Positions 1-15,000 of a stretch of DNA of 64,000 nt are shown in pieces. The notes below the pieces were generated by a model. The model saw nothing but the letters and a program-made list of their open reading frames with translations. It searched no databases and was not told the origin of the DNA. Source of the DNA: Lotus japonicus (lineage: Eukaryota > Streptophyta > Magnoliopsida > Fabales > Fabaceae). The stretch covers positions 38,383,158 through 38,447,157 of the forward strand of contig NC_080042.1 of assembly GCF_012489685.1 (NCBI RefSeq). The letters run 5' to 3'. Position 1 is the stretch's first letter, and the number at the start of each line of letters is the position of its first letter. Both the position numbers and the translations under genes were made by a program.

Positions 1-3000
1 CCTCTCAAAAGCTTGTTGGCCTCTTTATACTTTTGTCTTACTCTAAAACCTAAACCCTTAACCTTAAACACCCACATTTAGTTGAGCTCTACGAACTTGC
101 ATCACAATCGATGGAGGAATATCCTGAGCTTTAACTTATTGTGGTACCACACGACACTTTTAGTCATTAGGGACGAATTTCTCCACTCAAAAGCAATATT
201 TTGGCCTCTTTCTCCTTTGTTCCTACTCTACTTATTTCGTTACAATGCTCCATTTGTAGAAAGTTTTAGTTGAACAATACGAACTCATATCAAACAATAG
301 ATTAATAAACGATTTTAAATTTATATCCTCTCAAAAGCTTGTTGGCCTCTTTATACTTTTGTCCTACTCGAAAACCTAAACCCTTAACACTTAACATTAA
401 ACACCCACATTTAGTTGAGCTCTACGAACTTGCCTCTCATTCGATGGAGGATTATCATGAGCTTAAACTTATTTTGGTACAACAAGACACTTTTGGTCAT
501 TAGAGAGGAATTTCTCCACTCAAAAGAAAAATATGTTGGCCTTTTTCTCCTTTGTACCTACTCTACTTATTTCGTTATAATGCTCCATTTGTAGAAAGTT
601 TTAGTTGAGCTCTACGAACTCATATCACATACAATAGATTAATAACACGATTTTAAATTTATGTCCTCTCAAAAGCTTGTTGGCCTCTTTATACTTTTGT
701 CCTACTCTAAAACCTAAACCCTAAACCCTTAATCCTTAACCTTAAACACCCACATTTAGTTGAGCTCTACGAACTTGCATCACAATCGATGGAGGAATAT
801 CATGAGCTTTAACTTATTGTGGTACCACACGACACTTTTAGTCATTAGGGACGAATTTCTCCACTCAAAAGCAATACTTTGGCCTCTTTCTCCTTTGTTC
901 CTACTCTACTTATTTCGTTACAATGCTCCATTTGTAGAAAGTTTTAGTTGAACAATACGAACACATATCAAACAATAGATTAATAAACGATTTTAAATTT
1001 ATTTCCTCTCAAAAGCTTGTTGGCCTCTTTATACTTTTGTCCTACTCGAAAACCTAAACCCTTAACTTTTAACATTAAACACCCACATTTAGTTGAGCTC
1101 TACGAACTTGCCTCTCATTCGATGGAGGATTATCATGAGCTTAAACTTATTTTGGTACAACAAGACACTTTTGGTCATTAGAGAGGAATTTCTCCACTCA
1201 AAAGAAAAATATGTTGGCCTTTTTCTCCTTTGTACCTACTCTACTTATTTCGTTATAATGCTCCATTTGTAGAAAGTTTTAGTTGAGCTCTACGAACTCA
1301 TATCACATACAATAGATTAATAACACGATTTTAAATTTATGTCCTCTCAAAAGCTTGTTGGCCTCTTTATACTTTTGTCCTACTCTAAAACCTAAACCCT
1401 AAACCCTTAATCCTTAACCTTAAACACCCACATTTAGTTGAGCTCTACGAACTTGCATCACATACGATGGAGGAATATCATGAGCTTAAACTTATTGTGG
1501 TACAACAAGACACTTTTGGTGATTAGAGAGGAATTTCTCCACTCAAAAGAAAAATAATGTGGCCTCTTTCTCCTTTGTTCCTACTCTACTTATTTCGTTA
1601 CAATGCTCCATTTGTAGAAAGTTTTAGTACAGCTCTACAAACTCATATCACATACAATAGATTAACAACACGATTTTAAATTTATGAACTCTCAAAAGCT
1701 TGTTGGCCTCTTTATACATTTGTGATACTCTAAAACCTAAACCCTAAAACCGTTAACCCTTAACCTTAAACACCCAAATTTTGTTGAGCTCTACGAACTT
1801 GCATCACATTCAATGGAGGAATATCATGAGCTTAAACTTATTGTAGTACAACAAGACACTTTTGGCCATTAGGGACGAATTTCTCCACTCAAAAGCAATA
1901 TTTTGGCCTCTTTCTCCTTTGTTCATACTCTACTTATTTTGTTACAATTCTCCATTTTGTAGTATGTTTTAGTTGAGCTCTACCTACACATATCACATAC
2001 AATAGATTAACAACACGATTTTAAATTTTTGTCCTCTGAAAAGCTTGTTGGCCTCTTTATACTTTTGTCCTACTCTAAAACTGAAACCCTTAACCATTAA
2101 CCTTAAACACCCACATTTAGTTGAGCTCTACGAACTTGCATCACAATCGATGGAGGAATATTATGAGCTTAAACTTATTGTGGTACAAAAAGACACTTTT
2201 GGTCATTAGGGACGAATTTCTCCACTCAAAAGCAATATTTTGGCCTCTTTCTCCTTTGTTCCTACCCTACTTATTTTGTTACAATTCTCCATTTTGTAGT
2301 ACGTTTTAGTTGAGATCTACGTACTCATATCACATTCAATAGATTAACAACATGATTTTAAATTTATGTCCTCTCAAAATCTTGTTGGCCTCTTTATACT
2401 TTTGTCCTACTCGAAAACCTAAACCCTTAACACTTAACATTAAACACCCACATTTAGTTGAGCTCTACGAACTTGCCTCTCATTCGATGGAGGAATATCA
2501 TGACCTTAAACTTATTGTGGTACAACAAGACACTTTTGGTCATTGGAGAGGAATTTCTCCACTCAAAAGAAAAATATGTTGGCCTTTTTCTCCTTTGTAC
2601 TTACTCTACTTATTTCGTTACAATGCTCCATTTGTATAAAGTTTTCGTTGAGCTCTACGAACTCATATCACACAATAGATTAATAAACGATTTTAAATTT
2701 ATTTCCTCTCAAAAGCTTGTTGGCCTCTTTATACTTTTGTCCTACTCGAAAACCTAAACCCTTAACACTTAACATTAAACACCCACATTTAGTTGAGCTC
2801 TACGAACTTGCCTCTCATTCGATGGAGGATTATCATGAGCTTAAACTTATTTTGGTACAACAAGACACTTTTGGTCATTAGAGAGGAATTTCTGCACTCA
2901 AAAGAAAAATATGTTGGCCTTTTTCTCCTTTGTACCTACTCTACTTATTTCGTTACAATGCTCCATTTGTAGAAAGTTTTAGTTGAGCTCTACGAACTCA

Positions 3001-6000
3001 TATCACATACAATAGATTAATAACACGATTTTAAATTTATGTCCTCTCAAAAGCTTGTTGGCCTCTTTATACTTTTGTCCTACTCTAAAACCTAAACCCT
3101 AAACCCTTAATCCTTAACCTTAAACACCCACATTTAGTTGAGCTCTACGAACTTGCCTCTCATTCGATGGAGGAATATCATGACCTTAAACTTATTGTGG
3201 TACAACAAGACACTTTTGGTCATTAGAGAGGAATTTCTTCACTCAAAAGAAAAATATGTTGGCCTTTTTCTCCTTTGTACCTACTCTACTTATTTCGTTA
3301 CAATGCTCCATTTGTAGAAAGTTTTCGTTGAGCTCTACGAACTCATATCACATACAATAGATTAATAACACGATTTTAAATTTTTGTCCTCTCAAAAGCT
3401 TGTTGGCCTCTTTATACTTTTGTCTTACTCTAAAACCTAAACCCTTAACCTTAAACACCCACATTTAGTTGAGCTCTACGAACTTGCATCACAATCGATG
3501 GAGGAATATCCTGAGCTTTAACTTATTGTGGTACCACACGACACTTTTAGTCATTAGGGACGAATTTCTCCACTCAAAAGCAATATTTTGGCCTCTTTCT
3601 CCTTTGTTCCTACTCTACTTATTTCGTTACAATGCTCCATTTGTAGAAAGTTTTAGTTGAACAATACGAACTCATATCAAACAATAGATTAATAAACGAT
3701 TTTAAATTTATATCCTCTCAAAAGCTTGTTGGCCTCTTTATACTTTTGTCCTACTCGAAAACCTAAACCCTTAACACTTAACATTAAACACCCACATTTA
3801 GTTGAGCTCTACGAACTTGCCTCTCATTCGATGGAGGATTATCATGAGCTTAAACTTATTTTGGTACAACAAGACACTTTTGGTCATTAGAGAGGAATTT
3901 CTCCACTCAAAAGAAAAATATGTTGGCCTTTTTCTCCTTTGTACCTACTCTACTTATTTCGTTATAATGCTCCATTTGTAGAAAGTTTTAGTTGAGCTCT
4001 ACGAACTCATATCACATACAATAGATTAATAACACGATTTTAAATTTATGTCCTCTCAAAAGCTTGTTGGCCTCTTTATACTTTTGTCCTACTCTAAAAC
4101 CTAAACCCTAAACCCTTAATCCTTAACCTTAAACACCCACATTTAGTTGAGCTCTACGAACTTGCATCACAATCGATGGAGGAATATCATGAGCTTTAAC
4201 TTATTGTGGTACCACACGACACTTTTAGTCATTAGGGACGAATTTCTCCACTCAAAAGCAATACTTTGGCCTCTTTCTCCTTTGTTCCTACTCTACTTAT
4301 TTCGTTACAATGCTCCATTTGTAGAAAGTTTTAGTTGAACAATACGAACACATATCAAACAATAGATTAATAAACGATTTTAAATTTATTTCCTCTCAAA
4401 AGCTTGTTGGCCTCTTTATACTTTTGTCCTACTCGAAAACCTAAACCCTTAACTTTTAACATTAAACACCCACATTTAGTTGAGCTCTACGAACTTGCCT
4501 CTCATTCGATGGAGGATTATCATGAGCTTAAACTTATTTTGGTACAACAAGACACTTTTGGTCATTAGAGAGGAATTTCTCCACTCAAAAGAAAAATATG
4601 TTGGCCTTTTTCTCCTTTGTACCTACTCAACTTATTTCGTTATAATGCTCCATTTGTAGAAAGTTTTAGTTGAGCTCTACGAACTCATATCACATACAAT
4701 AGATTAATAACACGATTTTAAATTTATGTCCTCTCAAAAGCTTGTTGGCCTCTTTATACTTTTGTCCTACTCCAAAACCGAAACCCTTAACCATTAACCT
4801 TAAACACCCACATTTAGTTGAGCTCTACGAACTTGCATCACAATCGATGGAGGAATATTATGAGCTTAAACTTATTGTGGTACAAAAAGACACTTTTGGT
4901 CATTAGGGACGAATTTCTCCACTCAAAAGCAATATTTTGGCCTCTTTCTCCTTTGTTCCTACCCTACTTATTTTGTTACAATTCTCCATTTTGTAGTATG
5001 TTTTAGTTGAGATCTACGTACTCATATCACATTCAATAGATTAACAACATGATTTTAAATTTATGTCCTCTCAAAAGCTTGTTGGCCTCTTTATACTTTT
5101 GTCCTACTCGAAAACCTAAACCCTTAACACTTAACATTAAACACCCACATTTAGTTGAGCTCTACGAACTTGCCTCTCATTCGATGGAGGAATATCATGA
5201 CCTTAAACTTATTGTGGTACAACAAGACACTTTTGGTCATTAGAGAGGAATTTCTCCACTCAAAAGAAAAATATGTTGGCCTTTTTCTCCTTTGTACCTA
5301 CTCTACTTATTTCGTTACAATGCTCCATTTGTAGAAAGTTTTAGTTGAGCTCTACGAAGTCATATCACATACAATAGATTAACAACACGATTTTAAATTT
5401 ATGTCCTCTCAAAAGCTTGTTGGCCTCTTTATACATTTGTCCTACTCTAAAACCTAAACCCTAAAACCGTTAACCCTTAACCTTAAACACCCAAATTTAG
5501 TTGAGCTCTACGAACTTGCATCACATTCGATGGAGGAATATCATGAGCTTAAACTTATTGTAGTACAACAAGACACTTTTGGCCATTAGGGACGAATTTC
5601 TCCACTCAAAAGCAATATTTTGGCCTCTTTCTCCTTTGTTCATACTCTACTTATTTTGTTACAATTCTCCATTTGTAGTATGTTTTAGTTTTGCTCTATG
5701 TACTCATATCACATACAATAGATTAACAACACGATTTTAAATTTATGTCCTCTCAAGAGCTTGTTGGCCTCTTTATACTTTTGTCCTACTCTAAAACCTA
5801 AACCCTTAACCCTTAACCTTAAACACCCACGAGCTCTACGAACTTGCATCACATTCGATGGAAGAATATCATGAGCTTAAACTTATTGTGGTACCATAAG
5901 AAACTATTAGTCATTAGGGATGAATTTCTCCACACAAAAGAAATATTTATGCCTCTTTCTACGAACTCAGATCACATACAATAGATTAATAACACCATTT

Positions 6001-9000
6001 TAAATTTATTTCCTCTCAAAAGCTTGTTGGCCTCTTTATACTTTTGTCCTACTCGAAAACCTAAACCCTTAACACTTAACATTAAACACCCACATTTAGT
6101 TGAGCTCTACGAACTTGCCTCTCATTCGATGGAGGAATATCATGAACTTAAACTTATTGTGGTACAACAAGACACTTTTGGTCATTAGGGACGAAATCTC
6201 CACTCAAAAGCAATATTTTGGCCTCTTTCTCCTTTGTTCATACTCTACTTATTTTGTTACAATTCTCCATTTCGTAGTATGTTTTAGTTGAGCTCTACGT
6301 ACACATATCACATACAATAGATTAACAACACGATTTTAAATTTTTGTCCTCTCAAAAGCTTGTTGGCCTCTTTATACTTTTGTCATACTCTAAAACCGAA
6401 ACCCTTTACCATTAACCTTAAACACCCACATTTAGTTGAGCTCTACGAACTTGCATCACAATCGATGGAGGAATATTATGAGCTTAAACTTATTGTGGTA
6501 CAAAAAGACACTTTTGGTCATTAGGGACGAATTTCTCCACTCAAAAGCAATATTTTGGCCTCTTTCTCCTTTGTTCCTACCCTACTTATTTTGTTACAAT
6601 TCTCCATTTTGTAGTATGTTTTAGTTGAGATCTACGTACTCATATCACATTCAATAGATTAACAACATGATTTTAAATTTATGTCCTCTCAAAAGCTTGT
6701 TGGCCTCTTTATACTTTTGTCCTACTCGAAAACCTAAACCCTTAACACTTAACATGAAACACCCACATTTAGTTGAGCTCTACGAACTTGCCTCTCATTC
6801 GATGGAGGAATATCATGACCTTAAACTTATTGTGGTACAACAAGACACTTTTGGTCATTAGAGAGGAATTTCTCCACTCAAAAGAAAAATAAGTTGGCCT
6901 TTTTCTCCTTTGTACCTACTCTACTTGTTTCGTTACAATGCTCCATTTGTAGAAAGTTTTCGTTGAGCTCTACGAACTCATATCACGTACAATAGATTAA
7001 TAACACGATTTTAAATTTTTCTCCTCTCAAAAGCTTATTGGCCTCTTTATACTTTTGTCCTGCTCTAAATTTTAAACCCTTAACCTTAAACACCCACATT
7101 TAGTTGAGCTCTACGAACTTGCATCACAATCGATGGAGGAATATCATGAGCTTTAACTTGTTGTTGTACCACACGACACTTTTAGTCATTAGGGACGAAT
7201 TTCTCCACTCAAAAGCAATATTTTGGCCTCTTTCTCCTTTGTTTCTACTCTACTTATTTCGTTACAATGCTCCATTTGTAGAAAGTTTTAGTTGAATTCT
7301 ACGAACTCCAATCACACAATAGATTAATAAACGATTTTAAATTTATTTCCTCTTAAAAGCTTGTTGGCCTCTTTATACTTTTGTCCTACTCGAAAACCTA
7401 AACCCTTAACACTTAACATTAAACACCCACATTTAGTTGAGCTCTACGAACTTGCCTCTCATTCGATGGAGGATTATCATGAGCTTAAACTTATTTTGGT
7501 ACAACAAGACACTTTTGGTCATTAGAGAGGAATTTCTGCACTCAAAAGAAAAATATGTTGGCCTTTTTCTCCTTTGTACCTACTCTACTTATTTCGTTAC
7601 AATGCTCCATTTGTAGAAAGTTTTAGTTGAGCTCTACGAACTCATATCACATACAATAGATTAATAACACGATTTTAAATTTATGTCCTCTCAAAAGCTT
7701 GTTGGCCTCTTTATACTTTTGTCCTACTCTAAAACCTAAACCCTAAACCCTTAATCCTTAACCTTAAACACCCACATTTAGTTGAGCTCTACGAACTTGC
7801 ATCACATTCGATGGAGGAATATCATGAGCTTAAACTTATTGTGGTACAACAAGACACTTTTGGTGATTAGAGAGGAATTTCTCCACTCAAAAGAAAAATA
7901 ATGTGGCCTCTTTCTCCTTTGTTCCTACTCTACTTATTTCGTTACAATGCTCCATTTGTAGAAAGTTTTAGTAGAGCTCTACAAACTCATATCACATACA
8001 ATAGATTAACAACACGATTTTAAATTTATGAACTCTCAAAAGCTTGTTGGCCTCTTTATACATTTGTGATACTCTAAAACCTAAACCCTAAAACCGTTAA
8101 CCCTTAACCTTAAACACCCAAATTTTGTTGAGCTCTACGAACTTGCATCACATTCAATGGAGGAATATCATGAGCTTAAACTTATTGTAGTACAACAAGA
8201 CACTTTTGGCCATTAGGGACGAATTTCTCCACTCAAAAGCAATATTTTGGCCTCTTTCTCCTTTGTTCATACTCTACTTATTTTGTTACAATTCTCCATT
8301 TTGTAGTATGTTTTAGTTGAGCTCTACCTACTCATATCACATACAATAGATTAACAACACGATTTTAAATTTTTGTCCTCTGAAAAGCTTGTTGGCCTCT
8401 TTATACTTTTGTCCTACTCTAAAACTGAAACCCTTAACCATTAACCTTAAACACCCACATTTAGTTGAGCTCTACGAACTTGCATCACAATCGATGGAGG
8501 AATATTATGAGCTTAAACTTATTGTGGTACAAAAAGACACTTTTGGTCATTAGGGACGAATTTCTCCACTCAAAAGCAATATTTTGGCCTCTTTCTCCTT
8601 TGTTCCTACCCTACTTATTTTGTTACAATTCTCCATTTTGTAGTACGTTTTAGTTGAGATCTACGTACTCATATCACATTCAATAGATTAACAACATGAT
8701 TTTAAATTTATGTCCTCTCAAAATCTTGTTGGCCTCTTTATACTTTTGTCCTACTCGAAAACCTAAACCCTTAACACTTAACATTAAACACCCACATTTA
8801 GTTGAGCTCTACGAACTTGCCTCTCATTCGATGGAGGAATATCATGACCTTAAACTTATTGTGGTACAACAAGACACTTTTGGTCATTGGAGAGGAATTT
8901 CTCCACTCAAAAGAAAAATATGTTGGCCTTTTTCTCCTTTGTACCTACTCTACTTATTTCGTTACAATGCTCCATTTGTATAAAGTTTTCGTTGAGCTCT

Positions 9001-12000
9001 ACGAACTCATATCACACAATAGATTAATAAACGATTTTAAATTTATTTCCTCTCAAAAGCTTGTTGGCCTCTTTATACTTTTGTCCTACTCGAAAACCTA
9101 AACCCTTAACACTTAACATTAAACACCCACATTTAGTTGAGCTCTACGAACTTGCCTCTCATTCGATGGAGGATTATCATGAGCTTAAACTTATTTTGGT
9201 ACAACAAGACACTTTTGGTCATTAGAGAGGAATTTCTGCACTCAAAAGAAAAATATGTTGGCCTTTTTCTCCTTTGTACCTACTCTACTTATTTCGTTAC
9301 AATGCTCCATTTGTAGAAAGTTTTAGTTGAGCTCTACGAACTCATATCACATACAATAGATTAATAACACGATTTTAAATTTATGTCCTCTCAAAAGCTT
9401 GTTGGCCTCTTTATACTTTTGTCCTACTCTAAAACCTAAACCCTAAACCCTTAATCCTTAACCTTAAACACCCACATTTAGTTGAGCTCTACGAACTTGC
9501 ATCACATTCGATGGAGGAATATCATGAGCTTAAACTTATTGTGGTACAACAAGACACTTTTGGTCATTAGAGAGGAATTTCTCCACTCAAAAGAAAAATA
9601 ATGTGGCCTCTTTCTCCTTTGTTCCTACTCTACTTATTTCGTTACAATGCTCCATTTGTAGAAAGTTTTGGTAGAGCTCTACAAACTCATATCACATACA
9701 ATAGATTAACAACACGATTTTAAATTTATGAACTCTCAAAAGCTTGTTGGCCTCTTTATACATTTGTGATACTCTAAAACCTAAACCCTAAAACCGTTAA
9801 CCCTTAACCTTAAACACCCAAATTTTGTTGAGCTCTACGAACTTACATCACATTCGATGGAGGAATATCATGAGCTTAAACTTATTGTAGTACAACAAGA
9901 CACTTTTGCCCATTAGGGACGAATTTCTCCACTCAAAAGCAATATTTTGGCCTCTTTCTCCTTTGTTCATACTCTACTTATTTTGTTACAATGCTCCATT
10001 TGTAGAAAGTTTTAGTTGAACTCTACGAACTCATATCACACAATAGATTAGTAAACGATTTTAAATTTATTTCCTCTCAAAAGCTTGTTGGCCTCTTTAT
10101 ACTTTTGTCCTACTCGAAAACCTAAACCCTTAACACTTAACATTAAACACCCACATTTAGTTGAGCTCTACGAACTTGCCTCTCATTCGATGGAGGATTA
10201 TCATGAGCTTAAACTTATTTTCGTACAACAAGACACTTTTGGTCATTAGAGAGGAATTTCTCCACTCAAAAGAAAAATAATGTGGCCTCTTTCTCCTTTG
10301 TTCCTGCTCTACTTATTTCGTTACAATGCTCCATTTGTAGAAAGTTTTAGTAGAGCGCTACAAACTCATATCACATACAATAGATTAACAACACGATTTT
10401 AAATTTATGTCCTCTCAAAAGTTTGTTGGCCTCTTTATACATTTGTCCTACTCTAAAACCTAAACCCTAAAACCGTTAACCCTTAACCTTAAACACCCAA
10501 ATTTAGTTGAGCTCTACGAACTTGCATCACATTCGATGGAGGAATATCATGAGCTTAAACTTATTGTAGTACAACAAGACACTTTTGGCCATTAGGGACG
10601 AATTTCTCCACTCAAATGCAATATTTTGGCCTCTTTCTCCTTTGTTCATACTCTACTTATTTTGTTACAATTCTCCATTTTGTAGTATGTTTTAGTTGAG
10701 CTCTACGTACACATATCACATACAATATATTAACAACACAATTTTAAATTTTTGTCCTCTCAAAAGCTTGTTGGCCTCTTTATACTTTTGTCCTACTCTA
10801 AAACCGAAACCCTTAACCATTAACCTTAAACACTCACATTTAGTTGAGCTCTACGAACTTGCATCACAATCGATGGAGGAATATTATGAGCTTAAACTTA
10901 TTGTGGTACAAAAATACACTTTTGGTCATTAGGGACGAATTTCTCCGCTCAAAAGCAATATTTTGGCCTCTTTCTCCTTTGTTCCTACCCTACTTATTTT
11001 CTTACAATTCTCCATTTTGTAGTATGTTTTAGTTGAGCTCTACGTACTCATATCACATTCAATAGATTAACAACATGATTTTAAATTTATGTCCTCTCAA
11101 AAGCTTGTTGGCCTCTTTATACTTTTGTCCTACTCGAAAACCTAAACCCTTAACACTTAACATTAAACACCCACATTTAGTTGAGCTCTACGAACTTGCC
11201 TCTCATTCGTTGGAGGAATATCATGACCTTAAACTTATTGTGGTACAACAAGACACTTTTGGTCATTAGAGAGGAATTTCTCCACTCAAAAGAAAAATAT
11301 GTTGGCCTTTTTCTCCTTTGTACCTACTCTACTTATTTCGTTACAATGCTCCATTTGTAGAAAGTTTTCGTTGAGCTCTACGAACTCATATCACATACAA
11401 TAGATTAATAACACGATTTTAAATTTTTGTCCTCTCAAAAGCTTGTTGGCCTCTTTATACTTTTGTCCTACTCTAAAACCTAAACCCTTAACCTTAAACA
11501 CCCACATTTAGTTGAGCTCTACGAACTTGCATCACAATCGATGGAGGAATATCATGAGATTTAACTTGTTGTGGTACCACACGACACTTTTAGTCATTAG
11601 GGACGAATTTCTCCACTCCAAAGCAATATTTTGGCCTCTTTCTCCTTTGTTCCTACTCTACTTATTTCGTTACAATGCTCCATTTGTAGAAAGTTTTAGT
11701 TGAACTCTACGAACTCATATCACACAATAGATTAATAAACGATTTTAAATTTATTTCCTCTCAAAAGCTTGTTGGCCTCTTTATACTTTTGTCCTACTCG
11801 AAAACCTAAACCCTTAACACTTAACATTAAACACCCACATTTAGTTGAGCTCTACGAACTTGCCTCTCATTCGATGGAGGATTATCATGAGCTTAAACTT
11901 ATTTTGGTACAACAAGACACTTTTGGTCTATAGAGAGGAATTTCTCCACTCAAAAGAAAAATATGTTGGCCTTTTTCTCCTTTGTACCTACTCTACATAT

Positions 12001-15000
12001 TTCGTTACAATGCTCCATTTGTAGAAAGTTTTAGTTGAGCTCTATGAACTCATATCACATACAATAGATTAATAACACGATTTTAAATTTATGTCCTCTC
12101 AAAAGCTTGTTGGCCTCTTTATACATTTGTCCTATTCTAAAACCTAAACCCTAAAACCGTTAACCCTTAACCTTAAACACCCAAATTTAGTTGAGCTCTA
12201 CGAACTTGCATCACATTCGATGGAGGAATATCATGAGCTTAAACTTATTGTAGTACAACAAGACACTTTTGGCCATTAGGGACGAATTTCTCCACTCAAA
12301 AGCAATATTTTGGCCTCTTTCTCCTTTGTTCATACTCTACTTATTTTGTTACAATTCTCCATTTTGTAGTATGTTTTAGTTGAGCTCTACAAACACATAT
12401 CACATACAATAGATTAAAAACACGATTTTAAATTTTTGTCCTCTCAAAAGCTTGTTGGCCTCTTTATACTTTTGTCCTACTCTAAAACTGAAACCCTTAA
12501 CCATTAACCTTAAACACCCAAATTTAGTTGAGCTATACGAACTTGCATCACAATCGATGGAGGAATATTATGAGCTTAAACTTATTGTGGTACAAAAAGA
12601 CACTTTTGGTCATTAGGGACGAATTTCTCCACTCAAAAGCAATATTTTGGCCTCTTTCTCCTTTGTTCCTACTCTACTTATTTTGTTACAATTCTCCATT
12701 TTGAAGTATGTTTTTGTTGAGCTCTACGTACTCATATCACATTCAATAGATTAACAATATAATTTTAAATTTATGTCCTCTCAAAAGCTTGTTGGCCTCT
12801 TTATACTTTTGTCCTACTCTAAAACCTAAACCCTTAACCCTTAACCTTAAACACCCACATTTAGTTGAGCTCTACGAACTTGCATCACATTCGATGGAAG
12901 AATATCATGAGCTTAAACTTAATGTGGACCATAAGACACTTTTAGTCATTAGGGATGAATTTCTCCACACAAAAGAAATATTTATGCCTCTTTCTCCTTT
13001 GTTCCTACTCTATTTATTTCGTTACAATGCTCCACTTGTAGAAAGTTTTAGTATAGCTCTACAAACTCATATCACATACAATAAATTAACAACATGATTT
13101 TAAATTTATGTCCTCTCAAAAGCTTGTTGGCCTCTTTATACATTTGTCCTACTCTAAAACCTAAACCCTAAAACCGTTAACCCTTAACCTTAAACACCCA
13201 AATTTAGTTGAGCTCTACGAACTTGCATCACATTCGATGGAGGAATATCATGAGCTTAAACTTATTGTAGTACAACAAGACACTTTTGGCCATTTGGGAC
13301 GAATTTCTCCACTCAAAAGCAATATTTTGGCCTCTTTCTCCTTTGTTCATACTCTACTTATTTTGTTACAATTCTCCATTTGTAGTATGTTTTAGTTTTG
13401 CTCTATGTACTCATATCACATACCATAGATTAACAACACGATTTTAAATTAATGTCCTCTCAAGAGCTTGTTGGCCTCTTTATACTTTTTCCTACTCTAA
13501 AACCTAAACCCTTAACCCTTAACCTTAAACACCCACATTTAGTTGAGCACTACGAACTTGCATCACATTCGATGGAAGAATATCATGAGCTTAAACTTAT
13601 TGTGGTACCATAAGAAACTTTTAGTCATTAGGGATGAATTTCTCCACACAAAAGAAATATTTATGCCTCTTTCTCCTTTGTTCCTACTCTACTTATTTCG
13701 TTACAATGCTCCACTTGTAGAATGTTTTAGTTGAGCTCTACGAACTCAGATCACATACAATAGATTAATAACACCATTTAAAATTTATTTCCTCTCAAAA
13801 GCTTGTTGGCCTCTTTATACTTTTGTCCTACTCGAAAACCTAAACCCTTAACACTTAACATTAAACACCCACATTTAGTTGAGCTCTACGAACTTGCCTC
13901 TCATTCGTTGGAGGAATATCATGACCTTAAACTTATTGTGGTACAACAAGACACTTTTGGTCATTAGAGAGGAATTTCTCCACTCAAAAGAAAAATATGT
14001 TGGCCTTTTTCTCCTTTGTACCTACTCTACTTATTTCGTTACAATGCTCCATTTGTAGAAAGTTTTCGTTGAGCTCTACGAACTCATATCACATACAATA
14101 GATTAATAACACGATTTTAAATTTTTGTCCTCTCAAAAGCTTGTTGGCCTCTTTATACTTTTGTCCTACTCTAAAACCTAAACCCTTAACCTTAAACACC
14201 CACATTTAGTTGAGCTCTACGAACTTGCATCACAATCGATGGAGGAATATCATGAGATTTAACTTGTTGTGGTACCACACGACACTTTTAGTCATTAGGG
14301 ACGAATTTCTCCACTCCAAAGCAATATTTTGGCCTCTTTCTCCTTTGTTCCTACTCTACTTATTTCGTTACAATGCTCCATTTGTAGAAAGTTTTAGTTG
14401 AACTCTACGAACTCATATCACACAATAGATTAATAAACGATTTTAAATTTATTTCCTCTCAAAAGCTTGTTGGCCTCTTTATACTTTTGTCCTACTCGAA
14501 ACCTAAACCCTTAACACTTAACATTAAACACCCACATTTAGTTGAGCTCTACGAACTTGCCTCTCATTCGATGGAGGATTATCATGAGCTTAAACTTATT
14601 TTGGTACAACAAGACACTTTTGGTCTATAGAGAGGAATTTCTCCACTCAAAAGAAAAATATGTTGGCCTTTTTCTCCTTTGTACCTACTCTACATATTTC
14701 GTTACAATGCTCCATTTGTAGAAAGTTTTAGTTGAGCTCTATGAACTCATATCACATACAATAGATTAATAACACGATTTTAAATTTATGTCCTCTCAAA
14801 AGCTTGTTGGCCTCTTTATACATTTGTCCTATTCTAAAACCTAAACCCTAAAACCGTTAACCCTTAACCTTAAACACCCAAATTTAGTTGAGCTCTACGA
14901 ACTTGCATCACATTCGATGGAGGAATATCATGAGCTTAAACTTATTGTAGTACAAAAAGACACTTTTGGCCATTAGGGACGAATTTCTCCACTCAAAAGC

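Noticed and set aside
700..760. Telomere-like cctaaaccctaaaccc stretches as true interstitial telomeres
   Set aside because: They are one to three degenerate units inside every satellite monomer, not long arrays; they belong to the monomer.
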